From: Sphingomonas sp.
GTDB lineage: Bacteria > Pseudomonadota > Alphaproteobacteria > Sphingomonadales > Sphingomonadaceae
Assembly: GCA_017418975.1 (NCBI GenBank)
Contig: JAFOMG010000017.1
Span: 558,001 to 622,000, forward strand
DNA length: 64,000 nt
Direction of reading: 5' to 3'
Both the position numbers and the translations under genes were made by a program. A model generated the notes under the pieces. That model was given only the letters and a program-made list of their open reading frames with translations. It was not told the origin of the DNA and ran no database searches. Of this stretch, positions 19,731-29,962 are shown piece after piece (the stretch's first letter is position 1; every line of letters begins with the position of its first letter).

Positions 19731-20185
19731 TGCGCGCTCTGACCCTGAGGGCCAGCCTTCTCCGATATAGTGCAGCTATATGTAAATTCGGTTGCGGGGG
19801 GTTTGGAGGCCAACTCCACCTCCGCACTCACGGGCCGCAGGCCCTTCCGTTGATAGACAGTCGAGACCGTGTAGCCTTTGACGCTACCTACCACCAATAT
19901 TGAGTCACTGCCGACGCCAAGTTTGGGAGGCAAGGCCATAACGATCAAATCATCTTTCGACTTCAAAGGCTTGCTGCTTGACCCCAGCGTCAGAGCAATT
20001 GCGGTACCGCGCTGATCGCCTCCCCAAGCAAGTTCAATGCTCTGATGAGGAGCGGCTTTGTCTGTCGCGACACACGATAGAGCGACGCTAAACGCTCCCG
20101 ATATCTGGGTTTCCTGCGCTCGCGATTGAGGCGCAAAAAACACTCCAAGAAGTCCAGCCGCGAGAGCAGTTCGAATGGAGATCAT
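19727..20185 (-). CDS. small secreted hypothetical protein inside the nuo operon
   Basis: The 152-residue protein starts at ATG 20185, overlapping the nuoH stop (ATGA), and stops overlapping the nuoI start (ATGA), so it is tightly built into the operon. Residues 1-24 form a Sec signal peptide ([20 protein letters not shown]). The mature domain has two cysteines (ALSCVATDK and YSCTISEK) that could pair in the periplasm and looks beta-rich. Codon use is less GC-biased than in the nuo genes. It is not a known complex I subunit, and I recognise no family. Confidence 0.75.
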   Translation of the reverse strand: MISIRTALAAGLLGVFFAPQSRAQETQISGAFSVALSCVATDKAAPHQSIELAWGGDQRGTAIALTLGSSSKPLKSKDDLIVMALPPKLGVGSDSILVVGSVKGYTVSTVYQRKGLRPVSAEVELASKPPATEFTYSCTISEKAGPQGQSAQ

Positions 20186-21237
20186 ACCGGCAGCCCCACC
20201 CGCTGGATCATCAGCCAGCCCGAGACCAGGAAGACGAACAGCAGCGACAGCGGCAGGAAGATCTTCCAGCCCAGGCGCATCAGCTGGTCGTAGCGGTACC
20301 TCGGCACCGTGGCCTTCACCCAGCTGAAGCAGAAGAAGAAGAAGCACATCTTGGCGAGCAGCCAGATGATGCCCGGCACATAATAGAGCGGCGCCCAGTC
20401 CAGCGGCGGCAGGTAGCCGCCCCAGAACAGCGTCGCGTTCAGCGCGCACATCAGGATGACGTTGGCATATTCGCCCAGCCAGTAGAGCGCGAAGGCCATC
20501 GACGAATATTCGGTCTGATAGCCCGCAACGAGCTCGCTCTCGGCCTCGGTCAGGTCGAACGGCGCGCGCTGCGTCTCGGCCAGCGACGAGATGAAGAACA
20601 CCACCGCCATCGGGAAGAGCAGCGGGTTGGCGAAATAGCCGTTGACCCAGCCGAAGATCGCCGAGCCCCGCTGCGCCTCGACGATGCCGCCGACATTGAA
20701 GGTGCCGGCCCACAGCACGACCGAGATCAGCACGAAGCCGATCGAGACTTCATAGCTCACCATCTGCGCCGCGGCGCGGATTGCCGAGTAGAACGGGTAT
20801 TTCGAGTTGGACGCCCAGCCCGCGAGGATGATGCCATAGACGCCGAGCGACGAGGCCGCGAGCACGTAAAGCAGGCCGACATTGATGTTCGACAGCACCA
20901 CCCCGGCCTGGAACGGCACCACCGCCCACACGATGAGCGCCACCGTGAAGGTGATGATCGGCGCGAGCAGGAACAGCGTCTTGTTGGCGCCCGACGGAAT
21001 GATCGTTTCCTGCAGGAAGACCTTCAGGCCGTCCGCGAAGGACTGGAGCAGGCCGAGCGGGCCGACCACGTTCGGGCCGCGGCGCAGCGCCATCGCCGCC
21101 CAGATCTTGCGGTCGACATAGATGATCATCGCCACGGCGAGCATCAGCGGCAGCGCGATGACCAGGATGCCGACGATCGTCGCCACGAACCACGCCCATT
21201 CGAAGGGCAGGCCGAGCCATTGGAAAAACGGAGTCAT
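20182..21237 (-). CDS. nuoH: NADH-quinone oxidoreductase subunit H
   Basis: The 351-residue complex I subunit links the membrane arm to the quinone site. Conserved blocks include [19 protein letters not shown], the acidic quinone-chamber loop [20 protein letters not shown] and [13 protein letters not shown]. The ATG at 21237 overlaps the nuoG stop (ATGA) and gives the family length; the longer open frame upstream is a shadow inside nuoG. It has eight transmembrane helices. Confidence 0.97.
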   Translation of the reverse strand: MTPFFQWLGLPFEWAWFVATIVGILVIALPLMLAVAMIIYVDRKIWAAMALRRGPNVVGPLGLLQSFADGLKVFLQETIIPSGANKTLFLLAPIITFTVALIVWAVVPFQAGVVLSNINVGLLYVLAASSLGVYGIILAGWASNSKYPFYSAIRAAAQMVSYEVSIGFVLISVVLWAGTFNVGGIVEAQRGSAIFGWVNGYFANPLLFPMAVVFFISSLAETQRAPFDLTEAESELVAGYQTEYSSMAFALYWLGEYANVILMCALNATLFWGGYLPPLDWAPLYYVPGIIWLLAKMCFFFFCFSWVKATVPRYRYDQLMRLGWKIFLPLSLLFVFLVSGWLMIQRVGLPV

Positions 21238-23252
21238 TCTGCGGCCTCTGCGAAGTCTTCGCCGTGGATCAGCTCGGCCGAGCAGCGCTGCATCGTCGGC
21301 GACGCACGGCAAATGGCGTTGGTGAGATAGAAGTCGGCGATCGGATAGCCGAGCTCGCCCTTGGCCTTGGCGGCCAGCTTGGGCGGCGAGAAGTCATAGC
21401 CGGCCAGGCCTTCGCGGCCCAGCGCCGGCACGTCGCCCGCCATCTCGGCGCGCAGCTGCTCGAAATTGTCGAACGGCAGCGTGTGGCCGAGGCGATCGGA
21501 GAGCGCGCGCAGGATCGTCCAGTCCTCGCGGGCGTCGCCGGGGGCGAACACCGCGCGGTCGGCGCGCTGCACCCGGCCTTCCAGGTTCACATACGTGCCC
21601 GGCTTCTCGGCATAGGTCGCGCCCGGCAGGATCACGTCGGCATGGTGCGCACCGTTATCGCCGTGGTGGCCGATATAGACCTTGAAGCTGGTCTTGAACG
21701 CCTCGAAATCCACTTCGTCGGCGCCGAGGAAGAAAGTGAGCTTGGGCGCAGCGGCGACGATGTCGGCGATGCCGCCCTTCCGAGCATAGCCGAGCATCAG
21801 CCCGCCCATGCGCGCGGCGGCGGTGTGGACGACATTGAAGCCGTTCCAGGCGCCTTCCGTTTCATTAGCGGGGCGCTGGAAAGCCTGGGCTATCGCCAGC
21901 GTGGCGCCCTGCCCTTCCTTGAGCGCGCCCGGGCCGACGATCAGCACCGGCTTCTTCGCCGCGTCGATCGCCTCGGCCGCATTGTCGGGCAGCTTGCCGA
22001 GGATCGACAGGTCGTTGCCCAGCCACTCGACCTTGTAGGTCAGGTCGGCCTCGGGCCCGATCGCGAAGACCTTGGCGCCCTTCTTGATCGCCTTGCGCAC
22101 GCGAGTGTTGATCAGCGGCGCCTCGAAGCGGAGGTTCGAGCCGACCAGCAGGATCGCATCGGCATCCTCGACGCCGGCGATCGTGGTGTTGAACGCCACC
22201 GAACCGAGGTTCGATACGTCATAGGCCAGGCCGGTCTGGCGGCCTTCGAGCAGATCCGAACCAAGCGCCTTCACCAGCGCCTTGGCCGCGTACATCGTCT
22301 CGCAGTCGACCAGGTCGCCGGCGATCGCCGCGACGCTCGAGCCGGCGCCCTTGGCCGCCGCGGCAATCGCGTCAAACGCTTCGTCCCAGCTCGCTTCGAC
22401 CAGCTTGCCGCCCTTGCGGACATAGGGCTTGTCGAGACGGCGGCGGACCAGCGCGTCGACATGGTAGCGGGTCTTGTCGTGCGCCCACTCTTCATTCACG
22501 TCTTCGTTGATCCGCGGAAGCACGCGCATCACCTGGCGGCCGCGGCTGTCGAGGCGGATATTGGTGCCGACCGCGTCCATCACGTCGATCGACAGGTTCT
22601 TCTTCAGCTCCCACGAGCGATATTCGAAGGCCACCGGCTTGTGGGTCAGCGCGCCCACCGGGCAAAGGTCGACGGCGTTGCCCGAAAGCTCGCTCTTGAA
22701 CGCCTTTTCCAGATAAGTGGTGATCTGCATGTTCTCGCCGCGATAGATCGCGCCGATATCCTCCACGCCGGCCACTTCCTCGCCGAAGCGGACGCAGCGG
22801 GTGCACTGGATGCAGCGGGTCATGATCGTCTTGATGATCGGACCCATGTATTTCTCGGTCACCGCGCGCTTGTTCTCGGTGTAGCGCGAGTGGCCGCGAC
22901 CATAGGCGATCGACTGGTCCTGCAGGTCGCACTCGCCGCCCTGATCGCAGATCGGGCAATCGAGCGGGTGGTTGATCAGCAGGAATTCCATCACGCCTTC
23001 GCGCGCGGCCTTCACCATCGGCGAGTCCGTGCGGATCTCCTGATTGTCGGCGGCGGGCAGCGCGCACGAGGCCTGGGGCTTGGGCGGCCCGGGCTTCACC
23101 TCGACCAGGCACATGCGGCAATTGCCCGCGATCGACAGCCGCTCATGATAGCAGAAGCGCGGGATCTCCTTGCCCGCGGCCTCGCAGGCCTGGAGCACGG
23201 TGGCGCCCGCGGGCACCTCCACTTCGATTCCGTCGACGGTTAGCTTCGGCAT
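21234..23252 (-). CDS. nuoG: NADH-quinone oxidoreductase subunit G
   Basis: The 672-residue iron-sulfur subunit starts at ATG 23252 with [19 protein letters not shown]. The N-terminal 2Fe-2S domain has [39 protein letters not shown] and [13 protein letters not shown] are the 4Fe-4S motifs. A molybdopterin-oxidoreductase-like domain without cofactor fills the rest. It carries electrons from NuoF toward NuoI. Only one base separates it from the upstream secreted-protein gene. Confidence 0.97.
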   Translation of the reverse strand: MPKLTVDGIEVEVPAGATVLQACEAAGKEIPRFCYHERLSIAGNCRMCLVEVKPGPPKPQASCALPAADNQEIRTDSPMVKAAREGVMEFLLINHPLDCPICDQGGECDLQDQSIAYGRGHSRYTENKRAVTEKYMGPIIKTIMTRCIQCTRCVRFGEEVAGVEDIGAIYRGENMQITTYLEKAFKSELSGNAVDLCPVGALTHKPVAFEYRSWELKKNLSIDVMDAVGTNIRLDSRGRQVMRVLPRINEDVNEEWAHDKTRYHVDALVRRRLDKPYVRKGGKLVEASWDEAFDAIAAAAKGAGSSVAAIAGDLVDCETMYAAKALVKALGSDLLEGRQTGLAYDVSNLGSVAFNTTIAGVEDADAILLVGSNLRFEAPLINTRVRKAIKKGAKVFAIGPEADLTYKVEWLGNDLSILGKLPDNAAEAIDAAKKPVLIVGPGALKEGQGATLAIAQAFQRPANETEGAWNGFNVVHTAAARMGGLMLGYARKGGIADIVAAAPKLTFFLGADEVDFEAFKTSFKVYIGHHGDNGAHHADVILPGATYAEKPGTYVNLEGRVQRADRAVFAPGDAREDWTILRALSDRLGHTLPFDNFEQLRAEMAGDVPALGREGLAGYDFSPPKLAAKAKGELGYPIADFYLTNAICRASPTMQRCSAELIHGEDFAEAAE

Positions 23253-23253
23253 T

Positions 23254-23910
23254 CTAGTTCGTTCCCCGCGCGGCCGAACCGCGCATCTTGTAGAGTCCCT
23301 CGGCGAGCACGCCGTGGATCTCGGCACCGCTCAGGTTCAGCTTCTTCCTGCCCGCACAGGCATTGATCGCCGGCACGATCCGCTTGAAGGCCGCGGCCTC
23401 GGCAGGCGAGCGCCGCGCGCTGCGCACGAATGCATCGCTCGCGACCGGATCGCGCCCCGCCACACAGGCGCCGAGCGCGCGGCTGCCGGTCGCGCCGTCC
23501 GCCACGGCATTGGCCGGCACCGGCACGGCCGGGCTGGCAAGATAGAGCTGCTCGATCAGCGCCCAGCGCACGAAGCGGCCGCCCGCGCTGACCTCATCGG
23601 CGCGCGCGCCGCAATGCGCTTCGGCGAACAGGCCCAGCACATCCGCGGAAGGGCGCTCGCCCGGAAAGCCCAGCTCGACCACCTTGCCTGCGTCGCCCGG
23701 CTCCTTCGCCACCGCACAGGCGGCAAGCGCGTGCAGCCGCGCCTCGCCCGCCGTGCTGACGGCCCAGTCGGTATCTTCCACGGGCCGATCGAGGCGCGCA
23801 TTGCCCTGAGCGGACATCTGGCCCATGTCGACGCCCCAAGGCGTCTGGGCGTGCGCGCTCGCGCCCGCAAAGACGCAAAGGGCCGCAGCCAGGGCGAAGC
23901 ATTGCCTCAT
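23254..23910 (-). CDS. secreted cysteine-containing hypothetical protein, nuoF-nuoG insert 2
   Basis: The start at 23910 overlaps the stop of the preceding insert (ATGA) and gives 218 residues beginning [21 protein letters not shown], a signal peptide. The C-terminal half matches its neighbour: GACVAGRDPVASDAFVR, an INACAG segment and the ending AEGLYKMRG align with the neighbour's [24 protein letters not shown] and [10 protein letters not shown]. The shared cysteines suggest disulfides. It has no catalytic motif that I know. It is a periplasmic protein co-translated with complex I; function unknown. Confidence 0.75.
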   Translation of the reverse strand: MRQCFALAAALCVFAGASAHAQTPWGVDMGQMSAQGNARLDRPVEDTDWAVSTAGEARLHALAACAVAKEPGDAGKVVELGFPGERPSADVLGLFAEAHCGARADEVSAGGRFVRWALIEQLYLASPAVPVPANAVADGATGSRALGACVAGRDPVASDAFVRSARRSPAEAAAFKRIVPAINACAGRKKLNLSGAEIHGVLAEGLYKMRGSAARGTN

Positions 23911-24491
23911 TGCGCGGCGCTGCCCTTGCGATAAACCCACAGGCCCTCGGCGACGCCGGCGCGGAGCTGCGCCTTGCTGAAGCCCACCTTGGCGCTGCCC
24001 GGCGTGCAGCGGCCGACCGCGTTGACCACGGCCGGGAGCGCCGCGCGCTCTTCCGCCGAGCCCTCGCCGGTGCGGACGAGCGCATCGGCCGCGACCGGAT
24101 CGCGCGTCACCGCGCAGCGGGCGAGATCATATTGGACCAGGTTCGGATCGCCGCTGCCCTGGAAAGGCGCCGGATCACCGGCCAGCGCCGCCGGAGCAGC
24201 CGCATAGGTCTCGGTATAGACCTGCCGAGCGATCGCGCCGCGAACGATCTCCTCGCCGCGATCGCGGCCGATGATCGCGCCACAGGCGCCGTTCTTGTCG
24301 GCCAGCTTCTTCGCCGCGCTCTTCGATTCCCCGCTGCCGACCTTCGTCGCGAGCAGCGCGGTGGCGGCCGTGCGATCGGCATCGACCGCGCACTTGCCAA
24401 AGGCCGCCGGGCCCTCGGCATTCTGCGCATGCGCCGCCGGCACGATCGCCAGCATCGCCGGGACCGCGAGCATCATCAGGACCTTGGTCAT
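23907..24491 (-). CDS. secreted cysteine-containing hypothetical protein, nuoF-nuoG insert 1
   Basis: The ATG at 24491 overlaps the nuoF stop (ATGA); the longer open frame is a shadow of nuoF. The 194-residue product has a signal peptide ([17 protein letters not shown]) and five or so cysteines, including [35 protein letters not shown] and [10 protein letters not shown]. The last two blocks are shared with the following gene, so the pair arose by duplication. The repeated C-A-V-x-R/D-DP pattern hints at an internal repeat too. The role is unknown. Confidence 0.75.
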   Translation of the reverse strand: MTKVLMMLAVPAMLAIVPAAHAQNAEGPAAFGKCAVDADRTAATALLATKVGSGESKSAAKKLADKNGACGAIIGRDRGEEIVRGAIARQVYTETYAAAPAALAGDPAPFQGSGDPNLVQYDLARCAVTRDPVAADALVRTGEGSAEERAALPAVVNAVGRCTPGSAKVGFSKAQLRAGVAEGLWVYRKGSAAQ

Positions 24492-25786
24492 TCCGCTGCC
24501 TCCTGCATGCCGGCACCCGCCTGGCGTTCGTTGATCCGGCGCTCCAGCTCCGGACGGAAATGACGGATCAGGCCCTGGATCGGCCACGCCGCGGCATCGC
24601 CGAGCGCGCAGATCGTGTGGCCCTCCACCTGCTTGGTGACCTGCTGGAGCGTGTCGATCTCACTGATATCGGCATCGCCGGTGCGCAGACGCTCCATCAC
24701 GCGCCACATCCAGCCGGTGCCTTCGCGGCACGGCGTGCACTGGCCGCAGCTCTCATGCTTGTAGAAATAGCTGAGACGCGAGATCGCGCGGACGACGTCG
24801 GTCGACTTGTCCATCACGATCACGGCGGCGGTGCCCAGGCCCGAGCCCAGCGCCCGCAGCCCGTCGAAATCCATCGGGCAGTCCATGATCTGCGCCGCCG
24901 GCACCAGCGGCACCGAGGAGCCGCCCGGGATCACCGCGAGGAGGTTGTCCCACCCGCCGCGGATGCCGCCGCAATGCTTCTCGATCAGCTCGCGGAACGG
25001 GATCGACATGGCCTCCTCGACCACGCACGGCTTGTTCACATGGCCCGAGATCTGGAAGAGCTTGGTGCCCTTGTTGTTCTCGTTGCCGAAGCTGGCGAAC
25101 CATTCCGGGCCGCGCCGCAGGATCGTCGGGACGACCGCGATCGACTCGACGTTGTTCACCGTGGTCGGGCAGCCATAAAGGCCCGCGCCCGCCGGGAAGG
25201 GCGGCTTCAGGCGGGGCTGGCCCTTCTTGCCCTCGAGGCTCTCGAGCATCGCGGTCTCTTCGCCGCAGATATAGGCGCCGGCGCCGCGATGGACGAACAC
25301 GTCGAAGTCATAGCCCGACTTGCAGGCATTCTTGCCGAGCAGGCCGGCGTCATACGCCTCCTTCACGGCGGCGAAGAGCGTCTCGGCCTCGCGGATATAT
25401 TCGCCGCGAATGTAGATATACGCCGCGCGCGCGCGCATCGCGAAGCCGGCGACCAGCGCGCCTTCGATCAGCTTGTGCGGATCGTGACGGATGATCTCGC
25501 GGTCCTTGCACGAGCCCGGCTCGGACTCGTCGGCATTGATCACCAGGAAGTTCGGCCGATCCGGGCGCGGTTCCTTGGGCATGAAGCTCCACTTCATGCC
25601 GGTCGGGAAGCCGGCGCCGCCGCGGCCGCGCAGGCCCGACGCCTTGATCCTGTCGATGATGACGTCGTTGCCGAGCGCCAGCAAATCCTTGGTCCTGTCC
25701 CAATCGCCGCGCTGCTGGGCAGCCGGCAGGTTCCACGGCTGGAAGCCGTAGACATTGGTGAAGATGCGGTCCTTATCCGCGAGCAT
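24488..25786 (-). CDS. nuoF: NADH-quinone oxidoreductase subunit F (NADH/FMN)
   Basis: The 432-residue subunit contains the NADH- and FMN-binding glycine loops ([17 protein letters not shown]; a [13 protein letters not shown] loop) and the N3 cluster motif [16 protein letters not shown]. It is where NADH is oxidised. Two bases before its ATG at 25786 ends... no Shine-Dalgarno is needed to explain expression, since its start codon lies directly beside the stop of the 57-residue membrane-protein gene. Confidence 0.97.
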   Translation of the reverse strand: MLADKDRIFTNVYGFQPWNLPAAQQRGDWDRTKDLLALGNDVIIDRIKASGLRGRGGAGFPTGMKWSFMPKEPRPDRPNFLVINADESEPGSCKDREIIRHDPHKLIEGALVAGFAMRARAAYIYIRGEYIREAETLFAAVKEAYDAGLLGKNACKSGYDFDVFVHRGAGAYICGEETAMLESLEGKKGQPRLKPPFPAGAGLYGCPTTVNNVESIAVVPTILRRGPEWFASFGNENNKGTKLFQISGHVNKPCVVEEAMSIPFRELIEKHCGGIRGGWDNLLAVIPGGSSVPLVPAAQIMDCPMDFDGLRALGSGLGTAAVIVMDKSTDVVRAISRLSYFYKHESCGQCTPCREGTGWMWRVMERLRTGDADISEIDTLQQVTKQVEGHTICALGDAAAWPIQGLIRHFRPELERRINERQAGAGMQEAAE

Positions 25787-25960
25787 TTATCGGCCCTTCC
25801 CCACCATGTTCTGAATAAAGATGTACGCGAGCACGCAGAGCCCGAGCACGATCGCGATGCCGACCAGCTTGAAGGCGATCTTCAGCGTCCAGCCGAGCAC
25901 GACGATGCCGCCGATGATCGCGAGGATGACGAAGACGAGGTTCTTGGTCTCCGGCTTCAT
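25787..25960 (-). CDS. 57-residue membrane protein between nuoE and nuoF
   Basis: This gene is too short for a 60-residue cutoff. The frame starts at ATG 25960, which shares its A with the nuoE TGA stop (TGATG), and ends with TAA directly before the nuoF ATG. ggggggaa sits a suitable distance upstream. The product reads MKPETKNLVFVILAIIGGIV, then LGWTLKIAFKLVGIAIVLGL, ending QNMVGKGR. That makes two hydrophobic helices (about 8-25 and 35-51) joined by a short amphipathic linker. Exact junctions on both sides argue that it is real. It could be a small accessory or assembly factor of complex I, but nothing in the sequence proves that. Confidence 0.75.
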   Translation of the reverse strand: MKPETKNLVFVILAIIGGIVVLGWTLKIAFKLVGIAIVLGLCVLAYIFIQNMVGKGR

Positions 25961-26628
25961 CACCATTCCCCCCGATAATCGTGGTTCCCGGTCTCCATCG
26001 CCGCCAGGTTGGTCGGCTCGCCGAGCGGTTCCACGGTGTGGCGGCCGGGCTCCTGCGTGCCGGTCTTGGGGCTCTCGCCCCGCGCCAGCGCGTCGAGGAT
26101 CACGAGAGTCCGGTCATAGTCCAGATCCTCGTAATTGTCGTCGTTGATCTGGACCATCGGTGCCGAGGAGCAATTGCCCATGCACTCGACCTCGGTGAGC
26201 GTGAACAGCCCGTCCTCGGTGGTGTGGCCCTTTTTCAGGCCCCGCGCCTTGCAGGCGGCCATCACGTCGTCCGAGCCGCGCAGCATGCACGGCGTCGTGC
26301 CGCAGACCTGCACGTGATAGCGGCCAACCGGCACCAGGTTGAACATGGTGTAGAAGGTCGCGACCTCGAAGATGCGGATGTACGGCACGCCCAGCTCGCG
26401 CGCGACGAACTCGATCACCGGGATCGGCAGCCAGCCCTGGGTGTTGGTCTCCGCGCCGACCTGGCGCTGGGCCAGGTCGAGATAGGGGATGCTGCACGAG
26501 AGCTGCCGGCCCGCCGGATAGCGGCCCATGATTTCCTGTGCCTTGACGGCATTCTCCGCCGTCCAGGCGAAATTGCCCCAGCGCGCGCGGGTTTCCGCTT
26601 CGTTGGGAAGTTCGGGTGCGTCGGCCAT
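25960..26628 (-). CDS. nuoE: NADH-quinone oxidoreductase subunit E (2Fe-2S)
   Basis: The 222-residue peripheral subunit holds the N1a 2Fe-2S cluster through VCGTTPCMLRGS and ECMGNCSSAPMVQIND, a thioredoxin-like ferredoxin fold. It pairs with NuoF in the NADH module. A 40-residue C-terminal tail follows the fold (SPKTGTQEPGRHTVEPLGE), as in other alphaproteobacteria. Its ATG overlaps the stop of the NTF2-like gene (TAATG). Confidence 0.97.
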   Translation of the reverse strand: MADAPELPNEAETRARWGNFAWTAENAVKAQEIMGRYPAGRQLSCSIPYLDLAQRQVGAETNTQGWLPIPVIEFVARELGVPYIRIFEVATFYTMFNLVPVGRYHVQVCGTTPCMLRGSDDVMAACKARGLKKGHTTEDGLFTLTEVECMGNCSSAPMVQINDDNYEDLDYDRTLVILDALARGESPKTGTQEPGRHTVEPLGEPTNLAAMETGNHDYRGEW

Positions 26629-26966
26629 TAACGGATGAACTCCACGCGATCGACCAGGTCGTCGGCGAAAGAATAGATGGACATGACTTCGAAAGGCTCG
26701 CTCTCGGGCGAGCGGGCGACCTTCTCGTGGAGCACGACGGTGTCGCCCAGCATATAGCTGTTCAGGATGTCGGCGCGGTTCTGCGGGAATTCGGCGAACA
26801 TCGCCTTCAGCCCCGAGCGGACGCCTTCCCTGCCCTCGCGCAGCACCGCGCCGCGATAGCCCGCCTCGCAGGCACCGTCAGTCATCAGCGCGACATAGGC
26901 GTCGGCATCCTGCGCGTTGTAGTGCGCGATCATCTCGTGCGCGATCGCGATGCGATCCTGGCTCAC
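26628..26966 (-). CDS. NTF2/SnoaL-like protein between nuoD and nuoE
   Basis: The likely start is GTG 26966, overlapping the nuoD TGA, and the stop overlaps the nuoE start; this gives 112 residues. The sequence fits the SnoaL/NTF2-like fold: helix [21 protein letters not shown], then [20 protein letters not shown], then strands [15 protein letters not shown] and [19 protein letters not shown]. Proteins of this fold bind small ligands or act as isomerases or steroid-like hydrolases. It is soluble, with no signal. It is not a standard complex I subunit, but both overlaps tie its translation to nuoD and nuoE. Confidence 0.8.
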   Translation of the reverse strand: MSQDRIAIAHEMIAHYNAQDADAYVALMTDGACEAGYRGAVLREGREGVRSGLKAMFAEFPQNRADILNSYMLGDTVVLHEKVARSPESEPFEVMSIYSFADDLVDRVEFIR

Positions 26967-28198
26967 CGGTCGCACTCCCCGAACACGATGTCGAGCGCGC
27001 CCAGGATGGCGGTGATGTCGGCGAGCATATGGCCCTTCGACATGAAGTCCATCGCCTGGAGATGGCTGAACGCGGTCGGGCGGATCTTGCAGCGATACGG
27101 CTTGTTGGTGCCGTCCGCGACCAGATAGACGCCGAACTCGCCCTTCGGGCTCTCCGTCGCGACGTACACGTCGCCCGCCGGCACGTGATAGCCTTCGCTG
27201 AACAGCTTGAAGTGGTGGATCAGCGCTTCCATCGACTGCTTCATCTCGCCGCGCCGCGGCGGCGCGATCTTGCGGTCGAGAGTGAGCACGGGACCTTCCG
27301 GCATCTGCTGGAGGCACTGCTTCATGATGCGCGCGGACTGATAGACTTCCTCGACGCGGACCATGAACCGGTCATAGCAGTCGCCACGCGTGCCGACGGG
27401 AATGTCGAACTCGACCCGGTCGTACACGTCATAGGGCTGGGACTTGCGGATATCCCAGGGAATGCCCGCGCCGCGGATCATCGGGCCCGAAAAGCCCCAG
27501 GCCACCGCGTCCTCGCGGCTCACCACCGCGATATCGACGTTGCGCTGCTTGAAGATGCGGTTCTCCGCGACCAGGCTGATCGCGTCGCCGAACAGGCGCG
27601 GCAGGCGGGTGTCGAGCCATTCGGCAATGTCGGTCAGCAGCTTGAGCGGCACGTCCTGGCGGACGCCGCCCACGCGGAACCAGTTCGAGTGCATGCGCGC
27701 GCCGGAGGCACGCTCGAGGAAGTTCATGCAGTCTTCGCGGATCTCGAACATCCACAGGTTCGGCGTCATCGCGCCGACGTCCATCACGTGCGAACCCAGG
27801 TTCAGCATGTGGTTGCAGATGCGGGTCAGCTCGGCGAAGAACACGCGCAGATACTGGCCGCGCAGCGGAACCTCGAGGTTCAGCAGCTTCTCGACCGCCA
27901 GCACATAGCTGTATTCCATGCCCAGCGGCGAGCAATAGTCGAGCCGGTCGAAATAGGGCAGCGCCTGGGTATAGGTCTTGTACTCGATCAGCTTCTCGGT
28001 GCCGCGGTGGAGCAAGCCGACATGCGGATCGATGCGCTCGATGATCTCGCCGTCCAGCTCGGTCACCAGGCGCAGCACGCCGTGCGCCGCCGGATGCTGC
28101 GGACCGAAGTTGATCGTGTAGTTCGCGATCTCGGTGTCGCCCTTTTCCGGCTTGCCGCCGTCGGTGACACCTTCGATCTCGTCGAGATATTCAGCCAT
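26963..28198 (-). CDS. nuoD: NADH-quinone oxidoreductase subunit D
   Basis: The 411-residue subunit forms the quinone pocket with NuoB. The motif [16 protein letters not shown] carries the quinone-binding His, and [16 protein letters not shown] and the C-terminal DIVFGECDR are typical. It belongs to the same superfamily as the NiFe hydrogenase large subunit but lacks its metal site. It starts overlapping the nuoC stop (TAATG). Confidence 0.97.
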   Translation of the reverse strand: MAEYLDEIEGVTDGGKPEKGDTEIANYTINFGPQHPAAHGVLRLVTELDGEIIERIDPHVGLLHRGTEKLIEYKTYTQALPYFDRLDYCSPLGMEYSYVLAVEKLLNLEVPLRGQYLRVFFAELTRICNHMLNLGSHVMDVGAMTPNLWMFEIREDCMNFLERASGARMHSNWFRVGGVRQDVPLKLLTDIAEWLDTRLPRLFGDAISLVAENRIFKQRNVDIAVVSREDAVAWGFSGPMIRGAGIPWDIRKSQPYDVYDRVEFDIPVGTRGDCYDRFMVRVEEVYQSARIMKQCLQQMPEGPVLTLDRKIAPPRRGEMKQSMEALIHHFKLFSEGYHVPAGDVYVATESPKGEFGVYLVADGTNKPYRCKIRPTAFSHLQAMDFMSKGHMLADITAILGALDIVFGECDR

Positions 28199-29058
28199 TA
28201 CGCTTCACCCTCCGGCGCCTTCCTGGCGCGCGGCTTGCGGGGTTTCCTGACCGGCTCCGCATCGGCGGCGCCGTCGCTGCCCTCGGTCTTGGCAGCCTTT
28301 GCCTTGGCCGCCTTGGTGGCGGGTGCCGGCTTGGGAGCTTCTTCCACGACCGCCGGAGCCGGCGCGCCCTTCGCCTCGGGCTGCGGCTTGGGAGCCGGAG
28401 CGGGCGCAGGCGCGGGAGCCGGCGCCGCGGGGGCAGCCGCCTTTTCGTCGCCCGGCAGCACGTATTTCGCGCCTTCCCAGGGGCTCATGAAGTCGAAATT
28501 GCGGAAGTCCTGGGCCAGCGTGACCGGCTCATAGACCACGCGCTTCGCCTCTTCCGAGTAGCGCAGCTCGACATAGCCCGTCAGCGGGAAGTCCTTGCGC
28601 TGCGGATGGCCGACAAAGCCATAATCGGTCAGGATGCGGCGCAGGTCGGTATTGCCCGAGAAGAGCACGCCGTACATGTCGTACACTTCGCGCTCGAGCC
28701 AGCCCGCGACCGGCCAGACGCCGGTGACGCTGGGGACGGGCTTCTCCTCGTCGGTGCGCACCTTCACCTTGATGCGGTGGTTCCGCGTCAGGCTGAGCAG
28801 GCAATAGACCACTTCGAACCGCTCCTCGCGGTCGAGATAGTCGACGCCGGCGATCTCCATGAGCTGCTGATATTCCAGGCCAGGCGTATCGCGCAGCAGC
28901 GTGAGCCCCTCGACCGTGCGGGCGCGGTCCAGCACCAGGTTCACTTCGCCGACACTATCCTCGGAGAAGAGGAGGATATCGCCGAGCGCCGCCTTGGCCG
29001 CCTCGATCACGCCCTCGTTCGAGGCGAAGCGCGGCGCGGAGGTCTTCACCACGCTCAT
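28198..29058 (-). CDS. nuoC: NADH-quinone oxidoreductase subunit C with basic Ala/Pro/Lys tail
   Basis: Residues 1-200 are a normal NuoC, with the motifs [39 protein letters not shown] and FDFMSPWEG. NuoC caps the connecting module of complex I. The protein is 286 residues instead of about 200 because of a low-complexity tail from about 205 onward ([18 protein letters not shown], then KAAKAKAAK, ending [16 protein letters not shown]). This tail resembles histone H1-like or AlgP-like sequence and is encoded at 28201-28450. The core is certain; the purpose of the tail is unknown. Confidence 0.96.
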   Translation of the reverse strand: MSVVKTSAPRFASNEGVIEAAKAALGDILLFSEDSVGEVNLVLDRARTVEGLTLLRDTPGLEYQQLMEIAGVDYLDREERFEVVYCLLSLTRNHRIKVKVRTDEEKPVPSVTGVWPVAGWLEREVYDMYGVLFSGNTDLRRILTDYGFVGHPQRKDFPLTGYVELRYSEEAKRVVYEPVTLAQDFRNFDFMSPWEGAKYVLPGDEKAAAPAAPAPAPAPAPAPKPQPEAKGAPAPAVVEEAPKPAPATKAAKAKAAKTEGSDGAADAEPVRKPRKPRARKAPEGEA

Positions 29059-29597
29059 CGCTCGATCGTCCCGACGCGGCGGATCTTACGCTGGAGCTGC
29101 ATCACGCCATAGAGCAGCGCCTCGGCGGTCGGCGGGCAGCCCGGGACATAGATGTCCACCGGCACGATCCGGTCGCAGCCGCGCACGACGCTGTAGCTGT
29201 AATGGTAATAGCCGCCGCCATTGGCGCAGCTGCCCATCGAGATGACGTATTTCGGCTCCGACATCTGGTCGTAGACGCGGCGCAGCGCCGGGGCCATCTT
29301 GTTGCACAGCGTGCCGGCCACGATCATCACGTCCGACTGGCGCGGCGACGCGCGCGGCGCGGCGCCGAAACGCTCCATGTCGTAGCGCGGCATGTTGACG
29401 TGGATCATCTCGACCGCGCAGCAGGCGAGACCGAAGGTCATCCACCACAGCGAGCCGGTACGGGCCCATTGGAACAGCTCCTCGGTCGACGTGACCAGGA
29501 AGCCCTTGTCGCCGAGCTCGGCATTGATGTCGTTCAGGAAGCCGACGTCCGGGAGAGTTCCCGGCGGGGGCGGCGTCGTGGTGAGCTCTACTCCCAT
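29055..29597 (-). CDS. nuoB: NADH-quinone oxidoreductase subunit B (cluster N2)
   Basis: The ATG at 29597 gives 180 residues; the longer frame is a shadow in nuoA. Cluster N2 ligands are visible as tandem cysteines in [12 protein letters not shown], then [12 protein letters not shown] and [14 protein letters not shown]. It hands electrons to quinone. It overlaps nuoA by 10 bases and nuoC by four. Confidence 0.97.
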   Translation of the reverse strand: MGVELTTTPPPPGTLPDVGFLNDINAELGDKGFLVTSTEELFQWARTGSLWWMTFGLACCAVEMIHVNMPRYDMERFGAAPRASPRQSDVMIVAGTLCNKMAPALRRVYDQMSEPKYVISMGSCANGGGYYHYSYSVVRGCDRIVPVDIYVPGCPPTAEALLYGVMQLQRKIRRVGTIER

Positions 29598-29962
29598 TCG
29601 AGCGCTCCCTTCTTCCAGGCGTAGACGAGGCCGAGCGTCAGCTCGGCGATGAAGATCATCATCGAGATCCAGGCGGTCCAGCCCAGCGAGAAGACCGAGA
29701 CGGCCCAGGGGTAGAGGAACGCCGCTTCGAGATCGAAGATGATGAACAGGATGGCGACGAGGTAGAAGCGCACGTCGAACTGGCTGCGCGAATCCTCGAA
29801 GGCCGGGAAGCCGCACTCATACTCGCTGAGCTTGGCCTCGGTCGGCTTGTGCGAACCCGTCAGCCGGCTGACCAGCATGGGCAGGAACACGAAGGCGCTC
29901 GAAAGCGCGAGGGCGACCCCGAGGAACAACAGGATCGGCAGATATTGTGACAGGTCGACCAA
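29588..29962 (-). CDS. nuoA: NADH-quinone oxidoreductase subunit A, TTG start
   Basis: The first gene of the complex I operon encodes a small membrane subunit with three helices. The conserved loop [20 protein letters not shown] carries the Cys near the quinone channel. I start it at TTG 29962 (product [15 protein letters not shown], 124 residues) with agaagg a few bases upstream. The ATG 66 bases further upstream would add an unusual Arg-rich leader without a ribosome site. A rare start on the lead gene could limit expression. Confidence 0.92.
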   Translation of the reverse strand: MVDLSQYLPILLFLGVALALSSAFVFLPMLVSRLTGSHKPTEAKLSEYECGFPAFEDSRSQFDVRFYLVAILFIIFDLEAAFLYPWAVSVFSLGWTAWISMMIFIAELTLGLVYAWKKGALEWE

